Counted from the first letter of the stretch, positions 8,578 to 17,750 are shown. The stretch: 32,771 nt of DNA from Leptospirillum sp. (GCA_027343785.1 DAHWKF010000080.1:1-32771), one strand, 5' to 3'. Notes: a model not told the origin generated them from the sequence alone. Numbers and translations are program-made.

Positions 8578-10241
8578 ACGGCAACCTCAAAGGCCTCAAA
8601 CCCAGCCAGATCCAGGGCCTGTCAAGACTCTTCCGAAGGAAGGTCCCGACAGACTTGTGGGTGACCTCTGAAATCATGCATGCCCTGGCAGAAATCAGCC
8701 ATGATATCGGCAGACAGACAGGCATTATCCTGTCCCGCGAAGGGAGTGTCCTGGAAGTCCTTGTCGGAACCCCCCAGGAAATCTATATTGAAAAACTCCC
8801 GGATTCGCGTGGAGGGGACCACCTTCTCCGCGGCCTGACCCTTGTCCACACCCATCTCAAGGGTGAACCCCTGTCCAGGGATGACCTGAACGATCTGGCG
8901 CTTCTTCGTCTGGATGCGCAGATCGTCATCCACATGAAATCTCACCTCCCCCAGGTGGAGGCATTCTCCATTGCGACACTGAACCCGGATCCCAAAGCCG
9001 CCCTCCCGTGGGATCTGGAAACGGGTCTCAGGGTCGAACCCCGCAACCTGGAAGGCCATGACCGGGTCCGGGCGATCGAAGAGGAGATGCGCCGGGTCCG
9101 AACATCCTCCCGGCATCAGCTATCGCTCCGTGAACGGGCGATTCTGGTGTCGGCGTCACCCGAATCTCCGTCGGTCCAGGAAGAAAACATCCAGGAACTT
9201 GAAGAACTGGCGCTGTCTGCCGGAGTCGATGTGCTCGGACAGGAGGTCCAGCGCATTTCTTCCTACCACCCCAGCACACTGATGAGCCGGGACCGACTGA
9301 AAAGTCTCATCATTCACGCACTGCACGTCCAGGCCAGCCTGATCATTTTCGAACAGAACCTATCACCCGTGCAGGTCAAGACCATCGCCGACATGACAGA
9401 GCTGAAAGTTATCGACCGGACGCAGCTGATCCTGGATATCTTCGCCCGCCGGGCGCATTCGAGTGACGGAAAACTCCAGGTTGAACTGGCCCAGCTCCGA
9501 TATCTGCTTCCCCGTCTCGAGAAACGGTCGACCGCCCTTTCGAGACTTACCGGAGGCATCGGGGGCAGAGGGCCAGGAGAAACCCGACTCGAGGAAGACC
9601 GCCGGAGAGTCCGGGACCGGATCACCCATCTTTCGGCGAAGCTGGCCCGCGTCGCCCTGGAAAGACAAAACCGTAAGGAGCGTCGCAAGGAACGGGAGAT
9701 CCCTGTCGTTTCCCTCGTCGGCTACACCAATGTCGGCAAATCGACCCTTCTCAATCAGTTGACCGGCAGTTCCGTCCTGACGGAAAACCGGATGTTCGCC
9801 ACATTGGATCCGACGACCCGCAGGCTTCGATTTCCCAGGGAACGGGAAATCATTCTGACGGATACCGTGGGGTTCATCCGCAATCTTCCCGGAGATCTCA
9901 AAAGAGCCTTTCTTGCCACCTTTGACGAACTCAAGGACGCTCACCTTCTTCTCCATGTGGCCGATGCTGCACACCTGAAGGTGGAGGAACAGATCGAACG
10001 GGTGGATGAACTGCTCAAGGAGATGGAGATCGACGCCATCCCCCGCATCCTGATCATGAACAAGGCCGACCGCCTGTCTCACGCAGACCGGGAAGTCCTT
10101 CAGGCCCGTTTTCCCGAATCCTTCCTGGTGTCGGCCCTCGACCGCCTCACGCTTGTCCCGTTGCTGGAGGAAATGGAAAGGCGCCTCTTCTCCCGATCCT
10201 TTTCCGACGATCCCGCGCGGGTTCTTGCCGTCAGGAAATAA
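8511..10241 (+). CDS. hflX: GTPase HflX
   Basis: HflX is a ribosome-associated GTPase that splits stalled or heat-damaged 70S ribosomes. The N-terminal domain carries the family signature GGIGGRGPGETRLEEDRRRV. The G domain shows G1 GYTNVGKST (~403-411), G3 DTVGF (~450), G4 NKAD (~515) and G5 VSALD, all intact. At up to 576 residues it is a long-type HflX. The start is unclear: TTG 8511 is the only ordinary start codon before the conserved GNLKGLKPSQ segment, but it lies inside DUF3553 and its first ~18 residues do not look native. An ATT at 8565, nine bases after GGAGGG, would give a more natural N-terminus. Downstream, one base separates it from the cysteine-cluster gene. Confidence 0.95.
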   Translation: MCLLHGPETDRHAGGRFPISLVNGNLKGLKPSQIQGLSRLFRRKVPTDLWVTSEIMHALAEISHDIGRQTGIILSREGSVLEVLVGTPQEIYIEKLPDSRGGDHLLRGLTLVHTHLKGEPLSRDDLNDLALLRLDAQIVIHMKSHLPQVEAFSIATLNPDPKAALPWDLETGLRVEPRNLEGHDRVRAIEEEMRRVRTSSRHQLSLRERAILVSASPESPSVQEENIQELEELALSAGVDVLGQEVQRISSYHPSTLMSRDRLKSLIIHALHVQASLIIFEQNLSPVQVKTIADMTELKVIDRTQLILDIFARRAHSSDGKLQVELAQLRYLLPRLEKRSTALSRLTGGIGGRGPGETRLEEDRRRVRDRITHLSAKLARVALERQNRKERRKEREIPVVSLVGYTNVGKSTLLNQLTGSSVLTENRMFATLDPTTRRLRFPREREIILTDTVGFIRNLPGDLKRAFLATFDELKDAHLLLHVADAAHLKVEEQIERVDELLKEMEIDAIPRILIMNKADRLSHADREVLQARFPESFLVSALDRLTLVPLLEEMERRLFSRSFSDDPARVLAVRK

Positions 10242-10242
10242 C

Positions 10243-10749
10243 ATGACGCAGGTCGACGTTCCGCACGCCCTTTGCCAAAGCTGCCGGCAATGCTGTCATT
10301 TTATGACTCCGCCCGAAATGACGCCATTTGCATCCCGTCTTCCCTCAGATCCGGAACAAACGGACGCGCTCCCTCCGGAATTCAGCATCACCGGAAAATC
10401 CTTGTCCTTGTCTCCCTCCCACCGGGAGGGATTTACCGTCTGGACCTGTACCCTGCTGGACGAAGAAAAAGCTGCCTGCGGCGCATGGCCAGGGCATCCC
10501 CTGGACTGCCGGATTTATCCGCTGGTTTTTACCCTTGACCAGGGTGAACCCTGGATCGCACTGGACTCCACATGCCCTTTTTCCAGCCACCGTCCGAATG
10601 ACTGGTTTCTCGCAAAGGCTCTGGAAATCAGGGATCAATACTGGAACCAATGGGACGACTGCCAAAAACGCACTCTCTGCCACCATTTTTCACTGGACAC
10701 CTTTCCTCATCGCACACTCCTGGTCAGGCTAGACCGACCCCAAACATGA
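10243..10749 (+). CDS. YkgJ-type cysteine-cluster protein
   Basis: This 168-residue protein has an N-terminal CQSCRQCC cluster (Cys 11, 14, 17, 18) and later paired cysteines in CGAWPGHPLDCRIYPL, the arrangement of the YkgJ/UPF0153 family. These cysteines are thought to bind zinc or an iron-sulfur cluster; the function is unknown. The ATG at 10243 follows AGGAAATAAC one base after the hflX stop, and its stop overlaps the next start as ATGA. Position between hflX and a DUF2156 gene suggests a common transcript. Confidence 0.8.
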   Translation: MTQVDVPHALCQSCRQCCHFMTPPEMTPFASRLPSDPEQTDALPPEFSITGKSLSLSPSHREGFTVWTCTLLDEEKAACGAWPGHPLDCRIYPLVFTLDQGEPWIALDSTCPFSSHRPNDWFLAKALEIRDQYWNQWDDCQKRTLCHHFSLDTFPHRTLLVRLDRPQT

Positions 10750-11702
10750 CCGGGGATCCCCTCGTTCTCCGGCCCATTAGCGGATCCGTGGAAAACCTTC
10801 TTCCCCGGATGGGGAGTCTCCTTCCCGAAACGCTGTTGCCGGAAGTTTCCACCGCACACCCCCTGGCCCTTCTTCTCTACGACCGGGATCTGAAGTTCTG
10901 GGAATCCCGCTGGGAAGGGCTGCCGTTTCTGTTGGTCGAAAGCGGAGGTTTCTTCTTCCTTCCGACCCCCCCACCCTGGACCATCTCCCCCGGGGAGACC
11001 GGAAATCATCTACTCCTCCATTACGGTTTCTGGGACCTTGTTTCTCGAAAACTTCATGACTTAAACGGCGGGCTCCCCGGATACCTGGACAGCCTTCCTT
11101 CCGGGTATGCGGCCCCTTTGCCCACCCCCCCCGTTCAAGCCGACACGGAGGTCCTGCTGTGTTCCGGGGAATGGAAAAATCTCTCCGGCCACAGGCACAA
11201 AAGCCACAGGTGGGAGAAGAACCGACTGTTGAGGGAAGAACCCCTGGCCCGAGTCTTCCCCTGGGAACCCCGCTTCAAAAAACCCGTCCAGGAAATGCTC
11301 ACGCAATTTTTCCATGAAAAAAACGCGCGTCCGCTCGGAGAAACGGAAAGGCTCCTTCTGGAGGACCAATGGGTCGCCCATCATAAAGTTCTTTCAGAAT
11401 CTGCCCGTCTGGGTCTTGTGGGCCTGATCGCCGGCTCGAAAGACCGCCCGCTGGGGATCGGATGGTTTGCCATTCTCCCGGAGGGGAAAGGGGCCATCCA
11501 GTTTCTGGAAGCCCGGGAACCCGGACTTCCCGGTGTGTCTGTCCTCCTGACCGAGGGCTTTTTTTCGCTTTTCCCGGAGGCTCCACTGCTGAATATCCAG
11601 GGTGACGCGGAGAGTCCGGGCATGCGGAAAGCCAAGCGGCTGGAGGCACCCTGCAAGCTTTCGCCCATCCATCGCCAGACTCTGGGCGGAGCGATTCCTT
11701 GA
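10746..11702 (+). CDS. DUF2156 (phosphatidylglycerol lysyltransferase C-terminal-like) protein
   Basis: This 318-residue soluble protein has the look of a DUF2156 acyl/aminoacyltransferase of the GNAT-like fold. The segment SGHRHKSHRWEKNRLLRE corresponds to the family's conserved 'K.R...NR' stretch, followed by ML..FF.EKNARPL and the late beta-strand GIGWFAILPEGKGAIQFLEA. In MprF this domain transfers amino acids from aminoacyl-tRNA to phosphatidylglycerol; stand-alone copies are of unknown specificity. The membrane flippase part is absent. The start ATG at 10746 overlaps the upstream stop as ATGA. It is the last gene of the serS run. A role with aminoacyl-tRNA would suit the neighbourhood but is inference. 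Confidence 0.7.
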   Translation: MTGDPLVLRPISGSVENLLPRMGSLLPETLLPEVSTAHPLALLLYDRDLKFWESRWEGLPFLLVESGGFFFLPTPPPWTISPGETGNHLLLHYGFWDLVSRKLHDLNGGLPGYLDSLPSGYAAPLPTPPVQADTEVLLCSGEWKNLSGHRHKSHRWEKNRLLREEPLARVFPWEPRFKKPVQEMLTQFFHEKNARPLGETERLLLEDQWVAHHKVLSESARLGLVGLIAGSKDRPLGIGWFAILPEGKGAIQFLEAREPGLPGVSVLLTEGFFSLFPEAPLLNIQGDAESPGMRKAKRLEAPCKLSPIHRQTLGGAIP

Positions 11703-11866
11703 ACAGCTTTCGCTCCTCACTGTAAAATCGGGAGAAGCTCCGTCGGGATTCGAGAGTTTCCTCCGGCATCCCCCCTGTTTGCCGGCAAGAAGGTTTTCCC
11801 CTTCTGCCGACGACCTTTTCATGCAAGCTTCCCATCGTATTTTCAATTCAGCAAAGGAGTATTTTT

Positions 11867-12808
11867 TTGTTCAAGACCAATCAACGGACGACCTCTGACA
11901 TGCCTTCCGTGGGATCAGCGCGGGATCAGGATAAAAAACTCCGCGATCTGGAAACCCTCTGGGATGCGATCAACCGTACGACAGCGATCATCGAATTTTC
12001 TCCGGACGGAATCATCCGGGACGCCAACGGTATTTTCCAGAAAACCACCGGCTACAGCCGGGAGGAACTTTTGGACCACCATCACCGGATGCTGTGTCGC
12101 CCCGAGCACGCAAACAGCCAGGAATATACCGGCTTCTGGACCCGTCTTCGTTCGGGAGTTCCGATGAAAGGGGTTTTCGAACGGGTCAAAAAAGACGGAT
12201 CGCCCCTTTGGCTGGAGGCGGAATATACGCCGGTATGCGGACCGGACGGCAAGGTCGAACGCATCATCAAAAACGCCCGCGATATATCATCCCAGGTCTT
12301 CTATGAAACGACCCTTTCCCGGGTGACCTCCATTCTGGAAGAAAAAATTCATGAAGGAGAGGACTCCGTCCGGAATGTGGCCCGCCAGATGGGTCATGTG
12401 CTGGACAAAAATTCACAGTTCCGGGAGTCCATCGACTCCCTTTCGGGACAAACGACCGAAATCAACAAAATTGTGAACACCATTAAGGAAATCGCGTCGC
12501 AAACAAATCTTCTGGCTCTCAACGCGGCCATCGAAGCGGCAAGGGCAGGAGACCACGGACGAGGGTTCGCGGTGGTGGCCGATGAAGTCAGAAAGCTTGC
12601 CCAGCGTGTCCAGGAAGCGACGCGGGAAATCCAGCAAAATACCCAGTCCATTTCCCGGGCCATGCTAACGATAGGCCAGGAGTCTTCGGAAAACAGCCTC
12701 CTGATGGAAACCACCCGGGATCTGGTCTCCAGGGCCAATGCCAGCTTTTCGGAAATCAGCCAGGTCACGACGGAAATCCGTTCGGTTGTCAATCGATCAC
12801 ACGAATGA
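11867..12808 (+). CDS. Soluble PAS-domain methyl-accepting chemotaxis protein (Aer-like)
   Basis: This 313-residue receptor has no transmembrane segment. A PAS domain (~28-145) has the features of an energy/redox sensor (TTGYSREELLDHHHRML and DGSPLWLEAEYTPVCGPDGK). The signalling hairpin tip is fully conserved (IASQTNLLALNAAIEAARAG and GRGFAVVADEVRKLAQR) and should bind CheW and CheA. The coiled-coil flanks are short, so methylation sites are few or absent. Translation starts at TTG 11867, six bases after AAAGGAGT. It is a single-gene unit: the 164 bases upstream separate it from the serS run and show no clear terminator. It probably reports an intracellular redox or ligand state to flagellar motility. 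Confidence 0.9.
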   Translation: MFKTNQRTTSDMPSVGSARDQDKKLRDLETLWDAINRTTAIIEFSPDGIIRDANGIFQKTTGYSREELLDHHHRMLCRPEHANSQEYTGFWTRLRSGVPMKGVFERVKKDGSPLWLEAEYTPVCGPDGKVERIIKNARDISSQVFYETTLSRVTSILEEKIHEGEDSVRNVARQMGHVLDKNSQFRESIDSLSGQTTEINKIVNTIKEIASQTNLLALNAAIEAARAGDHGRGFAVVADEVRKLAQRVQEATREIQQNTQSISRAMLTIGQESSENSLLMETTRDLVSRANASFSEISQVTTEIRSVVNRSHE

Positions 12809-12860
12809 TCACCAACGCCCCGCATTCTTCACGACAGTGCGGAAATTCAGGAAAACAAAA

Positions 12861-12888
12861 TCGGGCCGGGCATTTCCGGCTTGCCCGA
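12861..12888. other. GC-rich hairpin downstream of the chemoreceptor gene
   Basis: TCGGGC at 12861-12866 pairs with GCCCGA at 12883-12888, with an inner CCGG/CCGG. On the + strand no T-run follows. An A-rich stretch before it would act as a T-run only on the minus strand. It may contribute to transcript termination or stability. Confidence 0.3.
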
Positions 12889-12968
12889 CAAGACATTACG
12901 GGTTACAATCCAGGCTGTATCCGGTTTGAATACCCCAGCCAGACCAACTGAACGGAGGCAAAAAGACG

Positions 12969-13391
12969 ATGGATTTGACAAAAAATTTTCCCAGAAGCCC
13001 CGTTGACCGTCTTGGGGGCATGGACCACCTGAAAAGGGTCATTGACAAGGCGAAAGCCCACCTTGCCGGCACTTTGGGAGAGTATATATACAATTGCCCG
13101 TTGGACCAGGGATTTTTCTCATATTTTGGCATCGATCACGAGAAATTCGCCGCGGCGGTCAAGGCCCACCCCGATGACCAGAGCATGCTCGCATGGGTCC
13201 GTGAGCATTCCCACCGGTCCAGGGACCCCAAGGAGGTAGAGGCCTTCAACCGGGAATACGAATCCCGGGGACCCGACTCCCCGGAAAAATGGGAGTATTT
13301 CCGTTCCACGCGGGACAAGCTAGCGCCAGGCAGGAACGACATCGTCACCTGGGTCAAGCTTTTGGACCTCGAGGAAAAGAGACCCGTCTGA
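12969..13391 (+). CDS. DUF5069 domain protein
   Basis: This 140-residue soluble protein matches DUF5069. It opens with MDLTKNFPRSPVDRLGGMDH and continues with IDKAKAHLAGTLGEYIYNCP and FFSYFGIDHEKFAAAV, the conserved blocks of this family. Its role is unknown. The start is ATG 12969 after GGAGG with a 10-base spacer. A hairpin terminator follows immediately, so it is probably monocistronic or the end of a short transcript. Confidence 0.8.
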   Translation: MDLTKNFPRSPVDRLGGMDHLKRVIDKAKAHLAGTLGEYIYNCPLDQGFFSYFGIDHEKFAAAVKAHPDDQSMLAWVREHSHRSRDPKEVEAFNREYESRGPDSPEKWEYFRSTRDKLAPGRNDIVTWVKLLDLEEKRPV

Positions 13392-13420
13392 TCCGCCGGA
13401 TGGAACAGCCCGGGCGGATC
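13390..13420 (+). terminator. Probable rho-independent terminator
   Basis: GATCCGCC (13390-13397) and GGCGGATC (13413-13420) form a perfect 8-bp stem followed by GTTTTGT. It starts at the DUF5069 stop codon and separates that gene from the M16 pair. Confidence 0.55.
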
Positions 13421-13453
13421 GTTTTGTCCTGACCTTCCCCGAAGGAGATATGG

Positions 13454-14884
13454 ATGTCATTCGTGCGCACTGCCAAACGATTTCTTCCTGTGTTCCGTGT
13501 TTTCCCTGGGCTGCTCGCCGGTCTGTCACTCTCCCTTTTTATCTGGCCCGGAACACTTCAGGCCAGTCCCGACACCTTTCCCGGATCCGGATTCCATCCG
13601 ACACCCGTACTCCATACCTTTCCCAACGGACTGCGGCTGATCTATGTCGAGGATCCCTACTCCCCGATTGTGACCTTCCAGATCTGGTACAAGGTGGGAT
13701 CGATCGACGAGCAGAAAGGAAAGACCGGCATCTCCCATTTTCTGGAACATATGATGTTCACGGGCACCCCCCGTTATCCTCACGGGGTCCTTGACCGGAA
13801 GATCAATGCCGTCGGCGGACAGAGCAACGCTTTTACCGATTATGATTTCACGGCGTATTTCGAAAATACCGCACCCCGTTACATCTCGATCGGGGAAAAG
13901 ATCGAGTCGGATCGTATGAACAACCTGTCCCTCACCCGAAGCCAGCTTGAGAGGGAAAGGAAGATCGTCCTGGAGGAACGCCGAAACGACTACGATGATC
14001 CGACCCAGAAGCTGGTCGAGCAGGTCTACGCCAAGGCCTTCAGGACCCATCCCTACCACAACCCGGTTATCGGATGGGAACCCGATATCAAGCATCTGAC
14101 CCAGGCGGATCTTCGCCGATATTACCGGACGTACTACATGCCCAACAACGCCACGATCGTCGTCGTCGGCCCCGTCAATGGGCCCGCACTCGTCGATCAG
14201 GTGGCGCAAACATTTGGCTCGATTCCGGCGGGGGAAACCCCGGCACCGGTGATCCCCCGGGAGCCAAAGCAGACGGGACTCCGTTTTACGGTTGTCCACA
14301 AACCCGCCATGCTCCCCGTGACCATGATGGCCTTCCATGTCCCCAATTTCAAAAGCCCCGACTCCTACGCGCTGACCGTCCTGTCGACCCTCCTTTCGGG
14401 AGGGCGCTCTTCTATCCTTTACAGGACCATGGTTTACCAGAACGCGGTAGCGGTCGACGCGGAAGGAGACTACGAGCCGCTGACCAAAGGACCCGCCCTT
14501 TTCTATTTCTACGCCCAGGGACTGCCGAAGGTGAAACCGCCCGTCCTCCGCCGACGGTTCGAGAACGTGATTCTCGCCCTTCAGAAGGATCCGGTCTCGC
14601 CTTCGTCCCTCGAACGGGCGAAAAAACAGGTCATATCGTCCTTTCTGATGAGTCAGGAATCGACATTCGGTCTGGGAATGATGCTGGGGGAAATGGCCAG
14701 TATCGGCGCTCCGCTCGACTACCTGGACACCTATGTGAAACGGATTCGCCAGGTCTCCGCCCAGGATATCCAGAGGGTCGCCAGAACCTACCTCGTCAGA
14801 TCCAACGAGACGGTCGGATATCTCTACCCGACGGGAACTCCAAAGAATCCTTCATTCGCAAAACCCAACAGGATCGTCCGGTAA
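13454..14884 (+). CDS. M16 family zinc metallopeptidase (catalytic subunit)
   Basis: This is a 476-residue exported peptidase of the pitrilysin/PqqL group. A signal peptide (FLPVFRVFPGLLAGLSLSLF ... LQAS) is followed by the inverted zinc motif HFLEH (His95, Glu98, His99) in GISHFLEHMMFTG. The second-shell glutamate lies in IVLEERRND downstream. Both M16 halves are present: the second starts near residue 250 and ends with the usual AQDIQRVARTYL helix. These enzymes degrade small peptides in the periplasm. The start ATG 13454 follows GAAGGAGATATGG. The next gene, 27 bases on, encodes a related protein without the zinc motif, so a two-subunit peptidase is likely, as in other bacterial M16B pairs. 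Confidence 0.93.
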   Translation: MSFVRTAKRFLPVFRVFPGLLAGLSLSLFIWPGTLQASPDTFPGSGFHPTPVLHTFPNGLRLIYVEDPYSPIVTFQIWYKVGSIDEQKGKTGISHFLEHMMFTGTPRYPHGVLDRKINAVGGQSNAFTDYDFTAYFENTAPRYISIGEKIESDRMNNLSLTRSQLERERKIVLEERRNDYDDPTQKLVEQVYAKAFRTHPYHNPVIGWEPDIKHLTQADLRRYYRTYYMPNNATIVVVGPVNGPALVDQVAQTFGSIPAGETPAPVIPREPKQTGLRFTVVHKPAMLPVTMMAFHVPNFKSPDSYALTVLSTLLSGGRSSILYRTMVYQNAVAVDAEGDYEPLTKGPALFYFYAQGLPKVKPPVLRRRFENVILALQKDPVSPSSLERAKKQVISSFLMSQESTFGLGMMLGEMASIGAPLDYLDTYVKRIRQVSAQDIQRVARTYLVRSNETVGYLYPTGTPKNPSFAKPNRIVR

Positions 14885-14911
14885 AGGAGACCCCTCAAGG
14901 AAGGAGACGAA

Positions 14912-16351
14912 ATGAGACTCGACCATCAAGCCCGAATCGCCCTGGCCCTGGCCACCCTGATGTTGGCGGGATGCGCGGAAACCTCCCCCGCGATACCGCA
15001 AGCCTCATCCCCCGCGCCGCCCACCTCTCCCTTTGAGACACGGGACGTGCCCGTCATTCACAGCCATGTCTACAAGGCCGTTCTGCCTAACGGTGTCGTT
15101 GTTGTGGTCATCCCCCGGCCTGTAGTGCCGGTGGTTTCCTTCCGTATTGGAGTGCTTGCGGGATCCGACCGGGATCCCGACGGAAAAGGGGGCGTTGCGG
15201 ACCTGACCGCGTCATTGTTGAACCGGGGTACCCGCACCCGGGACGCCCTGACGATTTTTCGCCAGATTGACGAAACCGGCGGAAACCTCGAAGCCGAAGC
15301 GAGCCGTGACCTGACGACGGTGTCCGGAAAGGTCCTGAAATCGGATCTTTCCTCCCTTTTTTCCATCGCCGCCGACATGGTGCAAAACCCGGTGTTTCCG
15401 CAAAAAGAATTCCGGCACAACCTGTTACAGGCCCGGGCGGGACTGATGGATGAAAAGGATCATGCGGGACCCGTGGCGCGGAATCTTTTCTACAAAACGC
15501 TTTATGGAAACGGTCCTTATGGCCACCCCGTGTCCGGTACCCTCAGGTCCGTTTCCCGGATCACCCTTCAGGACATCCGGGACTTCTACCGGACAGAATA
15601 CCGTCCCGATCGTACGGTTGTGACGTTCGCCGGAGATATCACGCCGGATGAAGCACTGGCGCTGACAAAATCTGTCTTTGGTTCCTGGAATCCTCCCTCT
15701 CCTGCTTCTCGGGACGTTTCGCCAACAACCATCCCGGTCGCCCCCCCGTCCTCCAAAACGATTCTGGTCAACAGACCCCAGTTCGCCCAGACGATGGTCA
15801 TGATGGGGTCGCCGGGAATCCGGAGAAACGACCCCCGGTTTTACAGTGCCCTGGTCATGAACCAGATTCTGGGGGGCACCACGACATCCCGTCTGAACCA
15901 CGTCGTCCGCCAGAAAAACGGACTCGTCTACTACATCTACAGCGGACTTGACGCCGAAAGACATGCTGGACCGTTCTTTGTCGTATTCCAGACATTCGCC
16001 CCCAACACCACCAAGGTCATCAATCTTTCAAGAAAGCTGCTCGCAGAGATGAAACAACAGCCGGTAGCGGACAAGAGGGTCGAGACGACCCGGAACAATA
16101 TTCTGGGACAGTTTCCGTTCCGTGTTGACACCGACGACCGGATTGCCTCCCTCCTGCTTTATATCGAGGCGTATGACCTGGGACTGGGGTACTTCACAGA
16201 CTATCCCGAAAGCATCCGGCGCGTGACGTCCGCATCGGTCCAGACCGCAGCCCGGGACCTTCTGCATCCGGGACACCTCGTGACGGTTGTCGTCGGACCC
16301 ATCACAAAAACCGGAATGCGTCCGAATGGCAAGGATATCGTCATGCAGTGA
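14912..16351 (+). CDS. M16-like peptidase lipoprotein lacking the zinc motif (partner subunit)
   Basis: This 479-residue protein begins with a lipoprotein signal (LMLAGCAETS; lipobox LAGC), so it should be membrane-anchored. It has the M16 fold throughout (YKAVLPNGVVVVVIPRPVVP, LQDIRDFYRTEYRPDRTVV, NQILGGTTTSRLNHVVRQKN), but the position of HxxEH reads LTASLLNRGT, so it cannot bind zinc in the usual way. Known M16B enzymes often pair one active and one inactive chain, the latter holding an R/Y pair that binds substrate; here SRLNHVVRQKNGLVYYIYSG carries that region. It overlaps nothing and follows its partner by 27 bases with its own GGAGACGA box. Confidence 0.9.
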   Translation: MRLDHQARIALALATLMLAGCAETSPAIPQASSPAPPTSPFETRDVPVIHSHVYKAVLPNGVVVVVIPRPVVPVVSFRIGVLAGSDRDPDGKGGVADLTASLLNRGTRTRDALTIFRQIDETGGNLEAEASRDLTTVSGKVLKSDLSSLFSIAADMVQNPVFPQKEFRHNLLQARAGLMDEKDHAGPVARNLFYKTLYGNGPYGHPVSGTLRSVSRITLQDIRDFYRTEYRPDRTVVTFAGDITPDEALALTKSVFGSWNPPSPASRDVSPTTIPVAPPSSKTILVNRPQFAQTMVMMGSPGIRRNDPRFYSALVMNQILGGTTTSRLNHVVRQKNGLVYYIYSGLDAERHAGPFFVVFQTFAPNTTKVINLSRKLLAEMKQQPVADKRVETTRNNILGQFPFRVDTDDRIASLLLYIEAYDLGLGYFTDYPESIRRVTSASVQTAARDLLHPGHLVTVVVGPITKTGMRPNGKDIVMQ

Positions 16352-16378
16352 TCTTCCGATTCACCTTCGTGTCATGAG

Positions 16379-16408
16379 GGGTCCAGCCATTCGGGGAGGG
16401 CCGGACCC
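16379..16408. terminator. Bidirectional terminator-like hairpin between convergent genes
   Basis: GGGTCC-A-GCC pairs with GGC-C-GGACCC with one mismatch, in the 67-base gap between the M16 lipoprotein gene and the facing AAA ATPase gene. No long T-run is seen, so strength is uncertain. Confidence 0.4.
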
Positions 16409-16418
16409 TACAGAGATC

Positions 16419-17708
16419 TCAGGTTCCCTGTCTGCCAAAGGTGGCATGCAGAATTTCGAGAATCCCCCTGACCTGGTTTTCGTCCGGAAAACCGTGGCGG
16501 TCATGTGAAACAAGCCGGTTGATCCAGAGATTCCTGGCAACGGTCTCGGGATCCGACCCTCCGGCCACGAGATAGCCCCAGTTTTTCAGGTGGCGCGTGG
16601 AGAGCGGTGCGGACAGATCCCCCGTTCTGTAAGCCGCCCTGAGGGCTTTTGCCACACGGATCATTTGCTCGGCCACCGTCGATCCCACACCTTCAGATTC
16701 CAGAAGATGGCGTTCGAGACCGATGTCGTAATCCATAAAAACCACCGAAGAAAACCGGTCCACCAACGACCAGTCCAGTTCCCGCGTCTGACCGTACCCT
16801 TCTCCGATGTTGCATGTGGCACAAAACAGGAGTCTCTCGAGGGGAACCCTGAATACCTGCCCGCTGGTGAAATCGACCAGTTCGTAATAGCCCAGAACCG
16901 GATCCATGGCCTTCAGAATCAGGTTCATGGCTGATTTGGAAGAGCGGTTCAGCTCATCAAAGACGACCGCCAGTTTTTCCCCGGAAGAGGCTCTCCGGAA
17001 GGCGCTCCGCAGAGGACCTTCCGCCCTGTCCCAGTCCCCGAAAAGACGCGACAGCGACGCCTCTGTCACCCCCGGATACTCTCCCCCCATCTCCCGGAGC
17101 CTGACGGCTTTTTCTTTCGGACCAACGGGAACAGGCTTGTTCAGAAGGTCATAGTCCTCCATCCCGTCGGAGCAGGGGATCAGGACAATGTCGCTGATGG
17201 TCCCTTCCACCTTCGCATTCCGCAGGCACTCAAGAACAACGCCATAGGTTTTGCCGGACCCGGTCGGACCGTACACCAAAACAGACAAGCCGCCGGACAG
17301 GCACCTTGCAATCTCCTTCCCGACGGAAGCGTTTCCTTCCGGTTCGTCTTCGCCCATCTCTTCTTCTCCCGCGCCTACCAGAGGAGGGAGAGCCGGATCG
17401 CCGACCTTCTCAGAACCGGAAGGGGCAAAAAGGGCCTTTGACGTTTTTCCCTTTCGCAACCAGAAATAGACGGCCGTCAGACAGACGGCTCCGACAATCA
17501 GGACAGACTCGACAAACAGGATGCGCGCATTGGAAAACCATCCCAAAGCATGGGCAATCATGCCACACAGGATCGAAAGACTGGAGAAACCAAAAAGGAG
17601 ACGGACCCAGAAAGGACTTCGGACCAGCAGGTAGGCGCTCACGGCATACAGGAAAACCAGGCCAAAATACCCCAGGACACCACCCAGGGCCACCAGATAT
17701 TTTTCCAT
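16419..17708 (-). CDS. MoxR-like AAA ATPase with N-terminal membrane segments
   Basis: This 429-residue protein has three N-terminal hydrophobic segments (about 5-28, 33-55, 62-84), an acidic linker, then an AAA+ module. Walker A is GPTGSGKT (147-154), Walker B is LAVVFDELNR, and a sensor-1-like segment follows (LLFCATCNIGEGYGQT). The AAA part is of the MoxR/dynein-related (AAA_5) kind, which usually works with VWA-domain proteins as a chaperone; no VWA gene lies nearby. The membrane anchor is unusual for MoxR. Start ATG 17708 follows GGAGAGTCGAT. It lies 42 bases downstream of the antiporter gene and is probably co-transcribed, so a role in maturing or regulating a membrane protein is possible but unproven. 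Confidence 0.8.
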   Translation of the reverse strand: MEKYLVALGGVLGYFGLVFLYAVSAYLLVRSPFWVRLLFGFSSLSILCGMIAHALGWFSNARILFVESVLIVGAVCLTAVYFWLRKGKTSKALFAPSGSEKVGDPALPPLVGAGEEEMGEDEPEGNASVGKEIARCLSGGLSVLVYGPTGSGKTYGVVLECLRNAKVEGTISDIVLIPCSDGMEDYDLLNKPVPVGPKEKAVRLREMGGEYPGVTEASLSRLFGDWDRAEGPLRSAFRRASSGEKLAVVFDELNRSSKSAMNLILKAMDPVLGYYELVDFTSGQVFRVPLERLLFCATCNIGEGYGQTRELDWSLVDRFSSVVFMDYDIGLERHLLESEGVGSTVAEQMIRVAKALRAAYRTGDLSAPLSTRHLKNWGYLVAGGSDPETVARNLWINRLVSHDRHGFPDENQVRGILEILHATFGRQGT

Positions 17709-17750
17709 ATCGACTCTCCGGCCGAACGATCGGTTCCGGTGGGGGTCCGG

